Shown one piece after another: positions 11,401 to 24,408 of a DNA stretch of 64,000 nucleotides; positions within the stretch are counted from its first letter, which is position 1, and every line of letters begins with the position of its first letter. A model generated the notes under the pieces. The model did no database searches. It saw only the letters and a program-made list of their open reading frames with translations, and was not told the DNA's origin. Source of the DNA: Icerya purchasi (Eukaryota > Arthropoda > Insecta > Hemiptera > Monophlebidae); the NCBI GenBank assembly GCA_039619475.1, contig CM077116.1, forward strand, positions 373,684,794 through 373,748,793. Direction: 5' to 3'. The translations under genes were made by a program, and so were the position numbers.

Positions 11401-14400
11401 TGTTCTAGAATGTGAACTATGTGATTATTGACAGTGAATTTTCATTCATTTTCAAAAATTTTCAATCGTTAAAACGTATTAATTGCGATTTACAAGTGCA
11501 TTCAGCATTTTTCCTTTGGGTTGGGCTAAAATATTTTTATCTGAACAACGTACCATGTTTTGAAGAACAAGCGAAAGAAAGAATACTTTTACTTGAATAA
11601 TTGGCGCGTCATTTTTTGGCCATATTTGAAATTAGTTTCGGTTATATTTCTATTCTATTTCGATCTATGTAATATGACATTGGGGCATTTGTTATTTGGC
11701 TGGAACTTAAAATTTCCGTGGTTTGAAATCAGTCCAACTCGATAAACAGGTTGCATTGATGTCTTTAGAATGTGGCTGCTGATTAATATCAATGCATATC
11801 TTTTGCGTAGTGTTAAATGTGATCTCAGTCTGCAGCGGATGTGCGCCGATTTCATCGTTACTTATAACTAGGATTCGAATTTTGCATGTGATGCATATTT
11901 TTTTTGCTTGTAGCTAAGCTTTGATATTTCGTGTCTGAGCGTTTCAAGGGTTGTACATATTCTAAATAGACTAATTGAGTAGTGCATATAAATGTATATT
12001 TTGCATATTTTGAGGATTTTGAGGATTTTTACGTATTTATCATAATAATGTATATAAAAAAACACACATATTCTCATAGTTGTACAGGAGGTGGTAATCA
12101 AGTATATCGTATTTCAAAAAATCATAAAACTTAGGCAGAACGTAAGAAATTTCTTTTATTTTTTTCTTCTTTTTATAAAATATAAACATACTTTTTTTTT
12201 TTTTTTTTTCAAGTCTTATTTTTCAAAAATGATACCGTGTATAGATGGTGACCTTTTTTCCGAATACAACTTTCCAGGTATTTTAAAAAATTGGCGAAAA
12301 CTTTTTTCAGCATACTCGTCGATATCTCCTTCGTTTTCATGCGTATCGCTGTCGTGTGATCGTTTACAAATCTCTGGGCTTGCCGATGTAAATCTTAGGT
12401 TTAGGATAACCCTATAAAAAATTATCAGCCGCTGGTAAGTTGGAAGAAGAGATGGTGAAACGATATCTGCTTAACGTGAAATTAAACGGGCACGTTTTCA
12501 TCTTACGCCTTCGACAAATTCCAAAAACATTTCCCTGCATCTTTTTCCGTTTACTGTACTGTTAAAGAAATATGGGCCGATTACTCTCCAAGCTACGATT
12601 CTCATTCAAACGGTCACTTTTGGCGAGCGCAGAGGCTGTTCCGGTATTGGTGTTGCTCCAATAACGAGGATTTTGCTTGTTAACATTTCTGTTTAAATAA
12701 AATTGCGCTTCACCGGTGATTAAAATTCGACGCTTTAAAACGTCAACCGTAACGAGTAATCGCCGGGTAAAAGTTGTCGCACACAAACAATTTTGTGTAG
12801 CAATGAAAATCCCCGTCTTCGTGGAGTATTCGGCGAATTGATGATTAGATATTTTCAAGCTGTGGCCGTGTAAACATGTAAAACGAGTAGGAATTTTTCT
12901 GACGACTTTCGGGTAAGTTCCGTATTTTGGGGAAGCCTGACCGTTCCGGCCGTCCCCTCGTCTTTTTTAAAAAGTTGATCCCGATTCTCGAAAGCTTTTC
13001 TTCCATGCACGCATTGATTTTCCATCATTACTGGTTTTTTAAGCGCGATAGGAAATATCGAACGAAAATCACGCCCAACAGACGTAAGATTTACGGTTTG
13101 TTTAAAAAACACTCAACTGCGAATACATGCTGCTTCATCGTCCACTAAGTTGTCGTGCTGGACTATTGAATCTTAAACAAAACAGGCCATTCCAGGCTAT
13201 CAGGAAACGCTGAAATGGTTGCTTTACCTTAATTTTTAAGGGGGATGTGGTTTTTCGAAATACAATATACATTTTGCTGCCATACAGTATATACTTGAAA
13301 CTATTAAAAAAGTCGAGGCAAATGTATGAAATTACAATTTCCTGAAGAAAATGCGATATTCAGGAAAGGTTACCATTTTTTATTTTTTGTGCAAGTTTAT
13401 TGTTGGACAATAATCTTTTGCAGTGTGCTTATTAAACGAAAAAAAAAAAAAAAAAAACTATGTCTACGGATACAGTATTTTCTGCAAAGAAAAAAAAATT
13501 TTGACGCTTTTTTTATTTTTTCTATAAATAAAATTAATTGTAACAGAATATTTACTTTCCGAAGTTTTAGTATTTTTACGTTTATACGAAGAACGTTCAA
13601 AGAGAAAGTTAGCTTATAAAAGAAATACAAATGGCGATTCGAAAAAATTTATTCCAATGAAATATCTTTAAGTGCATCCGTATGCTATTTTTCGACATCA
13701 AATCGATTTACTCATTTATCGCAACGTGAAGCCACCTTGTTTATACTCGTAGTATAGAACTCTGCCGCCAGCGGATTAAACCAAATTGATGCGCTCTGGA
13801 TTAACCGGTCATTCGTCGTTGTCCCGGTATCGTTTTCTGCTCAAACATTGTTTCAGGTGTAAGAATAAATGAAAATCACTCGGAGCGAGATCGAGATAAT
13901 GAAGGAGAAATGGTCCAAAACATCCCATTGCATCGACCAATTCTTCTGAAATGATCGATGGTCGTCCTTGGCGTGTTTCGACGTGCACTTCAGTTTTACC
14001 TTCATCGAAAAGTTTATGCCATTCCACACTATAAAACGCGAAACAACAACTTCATCGTAACTTAATTTTAATTCATGTTGGATTTGAATTGGTTTATACC
14101 CTTTTTGACAAAATAAAATCGGCACCACTTTGTTGTTTACATTTGGCGGTAATCATGCCGCGTGCAACTTTTTTAACCGCTGTCATTCCGTAATATTCGA
14201 TGAAAACCTGATGCCAACCTTTCTAGCATCATCTGGGTTTCGTAGTCGTTCTGTTGAATGCGTAATTTTAATTACAAGTAATAGCGAAAGGTTTGGATAG
14301 ATTACTAGATGGAAAGGAAATACATTCCAACTGATGCGACCGCAATTTACCGGTTGTGTCTTGCGATGCAGAGAGGCCGTTTTCTATAATGAAAGATACG

Positions 14401-16868
14401 TTAACAGAGATATAAGGCATAATTTTCTTGTTGAAAGTTTTTAAAAAATTCTTATCGTTAAAAGTGATAATTTTTAAGTTTAGATTTATAATTTAACGTA
14501 ATTTTAACATAAATTTATTTAAAAGAAAAAAAAGTGAACCGAAAAACGAAATTTTACTTTACCTTTTTAAATATACACTATTACGAAATTTTTAATGCAT
14601 ATTTTCAGTTCATGTGAATCCTAACCTTACTTATCCTATAGCATTGAGTTGTGGAATATGATGTATTAGAATCTTTAGCGCAGTTACACATCGCATCAAG
14701 TATTTAATTATTTTTCCGTAATCGGTTTTTATATATATATGTATATGAGCACGCTGTCATCTATATCAAAATTTTAGTCTCAGAATCATCCGCTGTTTAT
14801 TTTCGTGCTACTGTTAAATTATTTTTTGATGTTTTTTGACGTCCGCATCGTAATTTCATGTTATCGTTACCCAAAGAAAATACAAGTTATGTCTTCCAAG
14901 TACGATTTATTGTTTCCAGAATACGGGGATTCCGTCTCTGTTACTTTGCGATATACTTGTAAACCGGTAATCGTTCGCTTCAATAAAAAAAATTCCCTAT
15001 TGCCACATTGTGGCTTTTCTGTAATGCCGGAAAATCTTTTTGTCAATTTTTATAAAGAGAAAAACGCTGAAAGAATATTTATTTACTTTTTTCTTATTTC
15101 ATAACATTTTATTAGAGGTACCGAAAATAGATGTAGTATACATTTATTTTCAATTTTAAAATATTAATTCAAATTCACATCGGTGCTAATGCTCGAAATT
15201 AAACACTTGGAACAGGGACGCGAAAGACTATTTGTATTGGTATGTAAGCAAAAAAGGTTGCATCTCAGTATGTAACACCCGATGTAAAAATTGCATTATA
15301 AAATTTTACGCGACAAAGTAATCTCAAAAACCTTTTTTAATAAAATACATATTTTTCCGTACTTAACCCAAGTCTGCGCAGCAAATTTTTTTTTGTCTCG
15401 CAAAAAAATATTTAAAATTCAAATAAGAATTTCTTTGTATACCTTTATGATTGATATGGCGTTTTGCATATTAATGACTACAAATAAAAAAAAAAACGAT
15501 ATTGACAGAACTTTTTTAAATTTTTCTGGTACTAATAAAGGTATTATGAACTCCGGTTGTTGAGCAGCGTGTAATTATCTCGTAATTTAATTTCTCTGAA
15601 CGAGGGGACAGTGGAATGGAGCAACTGACTATTAATGGCACAGCATCGTGTCGCTGAACTTGAAAAGTAGTACTGAGCTATACTAAATTTGTTTTCTATG
15701 TTGTTTCAATATTTGTCTTTGAAACTCTTTAAATCTCTTTGGTCGTTTTAGGATATTAAAAACGTCACATATTTTCTGAATAATTTCGGATTAGTTTCAA
15801 ATAACAAAGAACTGTTGTAAAATTAATTAAATTATGTGACACGCAGTATGCATAAAGAGCAGTTAGATTTCTGATATATTTATGGCTTGATCATCTTTGA
15901 ATTGCTTATTCATAGATGGGTGGTTCATCATATCATTATCGATATGTGTAGTGTAGATCGATGTTATATTGCTGTGACAATAGTAAAATACTATTCGTTA
16001 AACTGTGGCCAATAGTGTTTTCAGCAGGTTGGAAATGAAGAAACGGTTTACATACGAGGTAATCGTTCAAGTGTTATTAAAGTGTAGTCTCTTTTAATGT
16101 AGCTTAAGAAAAATGAAATCTGATTAATAAAATCGCAGTTGTTTCATCAACTTCGATTGTAAAAAATATCGTTTTTTTTTTTAAAATCTTAACGCAGTCT
16201 TTTATTTTATTATTCGGTCGCCAATTTTAATGATTTCATTCCATTGAACGTCACATTTGGTCTGTGCATTATTGTTTTGCCGCGAAAGGTCAGTAAAGTT
16301 TTATTTCCGTGGTGGTAATTATTGGAGAAAGAATATTTGCATATTGACAATGCTTATTAGCGGTGTATTTTTGAAGAAAACTTGATTATTCGTCGTTAGA
16401 ATTTGTGACATTTGTTTGTATTACAGTAGAGTCCGTGTAATAAACAATTCGCAGGAGCAAGTAATCGGAAATCACAAATTGTTTTCTTTTATAGAAAAAT
16501 AATGGAATTTATAAGGATATTGATAAAATTTCGCAAAAGTAAATATGTAAACCGTTTAGAAAAATATCCTTAATTGTAATTTAATTGTAAAATAAAATAA
16601 AGAATAAATTCGAGTGGATCAGTTCTACTTTTTTATAGAAAAAGGGACCTAAAGGTAAAAAATAAAATTTTTCAGGGAAACCGTTTAAAGTTTAAAAATT
16701 AGTTTTTCGATTTGTATTTTTCGCACATTTCACGCGCTGGGTGGCGTTGCATGTTCGGTGGAATCGCCGCAACGATTTTGTGCGCATGTCTTTTACACTG
16801 GATCATGAAAAAAAATTGTTTTTTCGACCCTTATGTCCGTTTTTCCATACGCCGTCACACACATATAT

Positions 16869-16907
<39 letters not shown>

Positions 16908-19900
16908 ATATGAGACCCAGTTTACTAAAAGAGACCTCTCATCCGAAAAATCAATTTTCACTTTTTTGGCGATTCTCGTAGGAAAAAGTACGCTATTTTC
17001 AATAAAACAACTCGTAGATTTTAATATTTACTTTTCAGATTGTTTTTAAAAAAGAACACGAAAATTAAAAAAACAGTATAAAATGTTATTTTTTATAATA
17101 AATTCTTCTTTTTACGGCTATTTTTTTTGGATTGTAACTCTAGATCTGGTTTAATATTTTTACACTTTTTTTTTCTTGTTGCTAACTTCTCCTTAGTTAA
17201 TGGAGTCCCGTTTTTGCTTTTCCTTGAACGTGATTTAGCGTTTTTTTCATTTTTTTCGTGTAATGCAGTTTTTGTTTTGTTCTCCGATCCTGATTCATCA
17301 AATTTTCGTTTTTGAAACTACCTTTTTTTAGTTAATGGAGCGACATCTTTTTGAAATGTCAGAAATTAAATCTCGAATGTTATTAACTGTTGTCTTCGCA
17401 CGATAGGTTCCTTTTAGTAGACCGGGTTACATATGTGTATGTTTGATAAGTTGTTGATTTAAATTTATAAATAATTAGCTGTTGCTGGTGACTTTGTCTG
17501 TTTATTAACTATTTAAATTTTTACTTTTTTCTATTTTTAAGTAAATTCCATATTTCCACTAATGAATTATTTGCTCCATTAAGGTTTCCTTTCTATTGGG
17601 CACATTATTGATTTAATAATTAAAAGGAACTTTAAGTAGATTTAATCCCGGTAAACTACAATAATTGGCGAGCATTTAAGATTTAGAAGTAAATAATATT
17701 TCCCCTATAATAAATATCAAAATTTGCATTGCTGAATTCTTTAATAACTTCTCCATGATTTAATTTCCTAAAATGTTCTAATGTAAGCAATTTTTTTATA
17801 GAACATTGCTTAGTTGTATGTCTATGTAATAAAGCTGTTTCTTGCGATTTCAATCGTAATTTTGCATAGTTTTTACCAAAATTCTTATTGCAGTCGACCG
17901 CGTATTATTTTTGAAAGTCTCATTGCTTCTACCGCTGTAATTATGTATTTTTTGTTTTTTCTTCAGCATTCCGTTTTTCTCATATCATTCACTTATTCCA
18001 TTAGCTGTTTACTTACCTGCTTTCTTCCTTGTGCTTTAAAGGTAAATCATTTTTATTTACATATCATTTTATACGTATTGTTGATTTTAATACATATTTG
18101 CGTTACCTTTCTCAATTATGTTATTTTTAATAATGCTTATTTTTTTCACCCATATATGTATAGGGGTCGGTGTAACACAATTTTTTAAGGTTATATTTTT
18201 TTTTACATGTTATTGTAAATGTATTTTAAAGTGAGTTTAGTAAGATAATTTAATTCTATTTGGGAGGAAGGTCCCTTCGTAGAGTGCATTTATTTAAATT
18301 AAAATTTTTCATAATGTACTTCTTTTATTCAATTTTCTTTAGTTATTTTATTTGATGTCTAATTTATATTCACAGGAAGAATTAATGGCTATTTTAATAT
18401 TATATACGGGTTCTTTTTAGCATGGCACATGCTTTTGCGATGACTTGCCAACCATAAACTAGTATGCGCTGTCGAAATAAAGTAAAAAGATAACCTTTGT
18501 GAGACGCGCAGCGCCGAGTTAGCTCTGGCCAGGTATAAATACCGCAAGCAATACGGCGTCAGCAAAATCATGTACCATGTTTTATACTTGCAAGCATAGT
18601 TTTTTAGTGACCCTTGCGGAACGCCCAGCGCAATTTTTTGTTTCGGTTTTTGTAATTTTTTTTTTTTTTAAAAAATAATCCTCATCTTTGTTTGCGAAGT
18701 CACCTATCTGTAAACGCCTTATTATATTTATGATCCAAGTAAAATTGTACGTATGCCTCAGTGGTGTGTACAATGCGTGAGGGTGTCATTATATTTATAT
18801 ATATATGTGTGCATATACATTTTGTTAACTTCCGGGAAAACTAACTAAGATGTTTTCATTAAGTTTTAATTAAATACATCTTAATACAAGATTAAAATAT
18901 TTTTTTTTATAATTACATTAATTTAACTCTTTTGTGTGTTTATATGCATAAACATGATATCTTTAAGTTTTATATTTTTTTAAACTGGTTTTTCCTGACT
19001 TATATTTTTTTCGTTACTGTTTAATTGTTTTGTAACCTAAAAGTAAAGATCTTTGTAAATTTTATTTATTACTTATTGTTCTGTATTCGGCTTTGTATTT
19101 TAAACATTTGTTGTAAACTATTTTTTAACTTCTCTTCCTTTCTTCTTCTTCTTCTTATTATTATTGTCTACGCTTGAGTTGGACAATAGTGATTTCTTGC
19201 TCTGGAATATTTTAATTTATTTAAAGCATTTGGCAATATTGAACATTTTCACAGTGGACGCAGAATTTGCCTGTAAAAAGTGCTATTCTACTAGAATGAA
19301 AGAAAATTCATCGATTTGTATGCTTTGAAATGATTAAGAGTCGAAATTTATTGTATCGTTTAAAATTTTAAATCGTGTTGAGAAACTACGCGATATCTTT
19401 ATTTAGAATTTGACTGACATATTTTTCGGGCGGTCTAGTTGAGAATGTTGAATTACTGATTTTTTGACGTATACGATTTAATGAAATAATCGAAATTAAA
19501 GAAGAAAATTGTGCATTTGCAATTCTACGTTTGAAGAATTGTACGTTGTGCCGCATGCGTTGAATTGTATTGTCAGTTGAATATAGGTGTATGTTTGCAA
19601 TTTTTCGGTAGCTGCGTTAACAATCTTATTAGTATCTGTAGTTACAAATATTATTCAGTTATTTTTTCCTTCTAATGCCAGTTTGTTTAACAGTTAAATT
19701 TGTTATTTCAATTTGTAGTTTAGTTATAAATTTCTTAATTTCTTGATATAATCCAACCCTCTTTTTTCGGTTTTATATTTCGAAATAGTTCAGATGTTGA
19801 TTTCCGAGACGGCATTCTTTTTTTTTTTTTTTTTTAAAACAAATAATTTTGGGAAATTGCTCTAATTATTATTGGGAGAAAAAATGTGTTTACTACAAAT

Positions 19901-22900
19901 GTGGTGTTTGGTTGTTAGATACACTAGAATGATTATAAAAGAATGGGCTATATTCGAAACAAATTTCAGAATTACAAATAGAGTTGTTAAAGGTATGCAA
20001 GAAAAAACGATAGAAAAACTTTTGAAACATAAAGCGAAAAAAGTCAGACAGAGAATAGTGAAGCAATCAGAGATTAATTTTAATGCTCGAGAAATCGTAT
20101 AACAAAATGTCATGAAGTTGTTACGTATGATTTTTTAACGTTTTTTAGCTTAGTCCAAAATGCTTTAGACCGAATTGTATAAGTATTATATATATATATA
20201 TATACTAGGGAATTGGTTTCGCTGGCCGCTTCGCGGCCCGTTCCTTTGGATTTCAAATAATTTTACTTTGTAAATTTTCATAAAGACTGCAGCATTCACA
20301 TATATTTATTTTTTGGAGGCCACTGTGGTCTCGGTGTTTGTCACAGACGTAAGATTTAATTATTAATTTTTAATTTAAATTTATTATTCCTACTTTAGTT
20401 ATTAATTTAATGGTTAATTATTCAAGGTGCGAACATTGACATATATCGATACTTTATGTGAAATAATATATTCTAATTAGAATTTAAACTACTTTATTTG
20501 CCAGTCGACCGCTAAAAAACAACACAATAATAATAATAATAATATACAAAGTTGTATGGATAGTATAAAAGAAATAATAAAATATAAAACAATACGTGAC
20601 ACTATTATCAGCTGCAATGCGATGACGGTTGACTTAGGATCAGGTCACTACGAAATTAGCAATTCAGTATTAAGAAAAAATAAGAAACTGATGTTTCATT
20701 AATAACAAAGAATTTCTTCGCAATAGCCAGATGTTTTTTCATAAATTCATAAACTATATATGTTCATAGATTTCAATAATAAATTTTTTATGTTTAGCAC
20801 GCTGCTTCAGTATACATAAATAAATAAATGTTGTAAGAAATAATATATTATTATATTAACTCTGTTCACACGGAAACGTCTAGGACACAATGTTCTATAA
20901 TCATAGTTTAACTATTTGAATTTCTGCTGCGTTTACACTGTAACTAACATTGATAATTTCTGTTACATTTTTTTAAAATTTTGTACTCTTAAATTATAAA
21001 ATTTTGGATATTTCATGTTTTTCTAATGTTTTTATGAAATGACGTTGATTAAAAAAAAAAAAAAAGCTGTAGCTGTTATGAGGGCTCAGCTGGAGATATA
21101 TATATTTTTTAAATTGACGTCTTTTCGTCTTTATAATGTAGAAACAAATAAATGGACAAAAATGTTAAAACTTAATGAATCAAATTTTAAAAAATCACCC
21201 AGTAGAATTCGGATTTGCGGCTTGTACAAAATTGTTAATCTCTTCATTAGATACGGACGAATTTTTTACTCCTAAAGCAGCATGAACATGAGGAAGACCT
21301 CTTGTTTGGAATTCGATTACGTATAAAATATAAACCATTTCTCCGAAAATTTCACCTAACTTTAAAACTTTTAATAAATGATTTAATTTTAATTGGAATA
21401 GCCTACAACACAAATCTGGATGATTGATATGATATTGCTTTTCGTTTAAATTTAATTTTATTTCTATCCAATTAGGATTACACGTCATCGTAATAAAAAA
21501 CATTGGTGCGGAACATGTGTATATGAGCTTGCAAGGTAAATTTTTCCTGGTTTTGGACCTCCTATAGCTGCGATAGATTTGTCTATTTCACTTCGAGTAG
21601 CCATTTGTAGGATTTTTTTTTTTGATTAAATTTAGTAAACTGTAATTTTTCTTCTTCCACCTTACACCACATGTCAACAAAATATTTTTGCCCTAATTTA
21701 ACTGTAATATTTTATCTGAGATATTTTTTTATTTTTATTATCTGCCATATCTATTTACCAACCAACTGAATCATGTGAAAATAATAATGGATATTGCAAA
21801 CTTTCGTAAGCAGAATTAATTTTCTTTCTATATAATAACTTTTCTCGGATCTGCATTTGGAGAAGTATAGAGCACTTCCACAATTTCAGCACAAGTTGGT
21901 CGATCACCAAGTACATGACGATGAGTTTTTCTAATACTTTCTTCAAATTCCAAATGTGACCGATTTCCCTTACCTTCTCATTAATTCTATTCTCTTCGTT
22001 AAACTTTCCTTCTAAATTTACAATTTTTTCCTGTATTAGTCCCTCCATCTTCTCTTCCAAAATGACTACCTCATTTTGGACCGTTTTGTAGGGCATAGTT
22101 TTAAAATTATCGATGTTTAGATTTATATTATTATTTATTTATTCTTCCTTTGGTTCTTTGAATTTTTTATTTAGGAATTCCACCAAACTTTTCATGTCCA
22201 TTTGACTTTTAAATTTTGGGGGTCCCATATTTTCAATATATTTTAGCGATTCTATTAAATTATTTAAAAAAGGAAATGACCTTCGAGCTACCATGGAAAG
22301 AGCTGTGGACTTTTTTAAAGTTTCTAATCTTACCGCTTTCAGCGTGTATCTTCCCAAAATTTTGGTCCCTAAACATCAAAATTTTTCGAATTTCTTATTT
22401 TTCCTGTATTCTGGAGACCTTAGTGTGCAAATTAAAAAGAAAATCAATACCGTAACTCATATAGATCGGTTGAGGAATGTTTTAAAAATTTGTTGCTCAA
22501 AACTTGATTTTCACATTTTTCAAAATTTGGGTCCTTTGATTTCAAAATTTTGGGGATCTTATATTTTTCCTATATTCTGGCGATTGAAATACATCATTTA
22601 AAAAAAACAATGACCCTTCAGCTGCCATGGAAAGAGTTGTGGACTTTTTTTTTGTTTCCAATATTTCCGCTTTAAGCGTGCATTATTCCAAACTTTGGTG
22701 CCTAAATATCAAAATTTTTCGAGTTTTTTATTGTTCCTGTATTCTGCAGACCTTAATGTGTAGTTAAAACGAAAATCAATACCATAACTCATATAGAACC
22801 GGCTGTGGAATTTTTTAAAACTTTTTGCTTAAAACTTGATTTTCACATTTTTTAAAAGTTGGGCCCTTTAATTTTAAAATTTTGGGGGGTTTCGTATTTT

Positions 22901-24326
22901 TCCTATATTCCAACGATTGATATACATCATTTAAAGTAAAAAGTGACTCTCCACCTACCATGGGAAGAGCTGTGGACTTTTTTTTTTGTTTCCAGTCTCT
23001 CCTCTTAAAGCGGGCATTTTTCCAAATTTTAGTCCCTAAATATCAACATTTTTCGAGTTTTTTATTGTTCCTGTATTCTGCAGACCTTAATGTGCAGTTG
23101 AAACGAAAATCAATACCATAACTCATATAGAACCGGCTGTGGAATTTGTTAAAATATTTTTTCTTTAAACTTGATTTTCACATTTTTTAAAATTTGGGCG
23201 CTTTAATTTTAAAATTTTGCGGTTCTCGTATTTTTCCTATATTTTAGCGATTGAAATACATCATTTAAAAAAAAAAGTGACCCTCCAGCTACCATGGGAA
23301 AAGCTGTAGACTTTTTTTACCGCTTTAAGCGCGTATTTTCCAAAATTTTGGTTCCTTAATATCAAAATTTTTCGAATTTTATATTTTCCCTCTATTTTAA
23401 AGACCTTAGTGTACAGGTTAAAAAGAAAATCAATACCGTAACTTATATGGAACTGGCTGTACGATTTTTCTTTTAAATTTTTCTTAAAATTAGATTTTCA
23501 CATTTTTTAACATTTGGGCCCTCGAATTTTAAAATCTTTGAGGTTTCGTATTTTTCCTATATTCTAGCGGTTGAAATACATTATTTAAAAAAAAGAGTGA
23601 TCCTCCAGCTACTGTGGAAAGAGCTGTGGCCTTTTTTTTAGTTTCCAGTATTTCCGTTTAAGGCGCGTATTTTTTCAAATTTTGGTCACTAAATATTAAA
23701 ATTTTTCTAATTTTATATTTCCCCCGTATTTTGGAGACCACAGTATGTAAATTAAAACAAAAATTAATACTATTAGTCATATAGAACCGGCTGTGGAATT
23801 TTTTAAAATTATTTTGCTTAAAACTTGGTTTTCACATTTTTCAAAAATTGGGTCCTTTGATTTCAAAATTTTGGGGGTTTCGTATTTTTCCTATATTCTA
23901 ACGATTGAAATACATCATTTAAAAAAAAGATTGACCCTTCAGCTACCATGGAAAGGGCTGTGGACTTTTTTTTAGTTTCCGGGGTTATCGCTTTAAGCGG
24001 GAATTTTCATAAACTTTGGTCTCTAAATATCAAAGTTTTTCGAGTTTTTTATTTTTCCTGTATTCTAGAGACCATAGTGTGCAGATTAAAAAAAAAATTA
24101 TTACCATAACTCATATAGAACCGGCTGCGGAATTTTTTAAAACTTTGTTTCTTAAAACTTGATTTTCACATTTTTTGAAATTTGGGCCCTTTAATTTAAA
24201 AATTTTAAGGGTCTTATAATTTCTTATGATGTGACGAAGAAAATACGTTGATTGAAAAAAAAATTAACTTTCTAGCTACTATAGAACGGTCTGTACGATT
24301 TTTTTTCTTGCAGCTTTATATAATAG

Positions 24327-24357
<31 letters not shown>

Positions 24358-24372
24358 CATGTGTGTGTGTGT

Positions 24373-24408
<36 letters not shown>

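Noticed and set aside
17814..18188. 124-codon hydrophobic open frame in SNW1 intron 5
   Set aside because: Phe/Ile/Tyr-rich translation expected from T-rich intron DNA; no conserved motif.
19862..20113. Overlapping open frames on both strands (76 and 83 codons)
   Set aside because: Basic Lys/Arg/Val-rich translation on one strand and hydrophobic on the other, no recognisable family, no splice context.
22139..22601. Open frames across the start of the satellite-like array
   Set aside because: They are not preserved from unit to unit, so they are chance frames within a tandem repeat.
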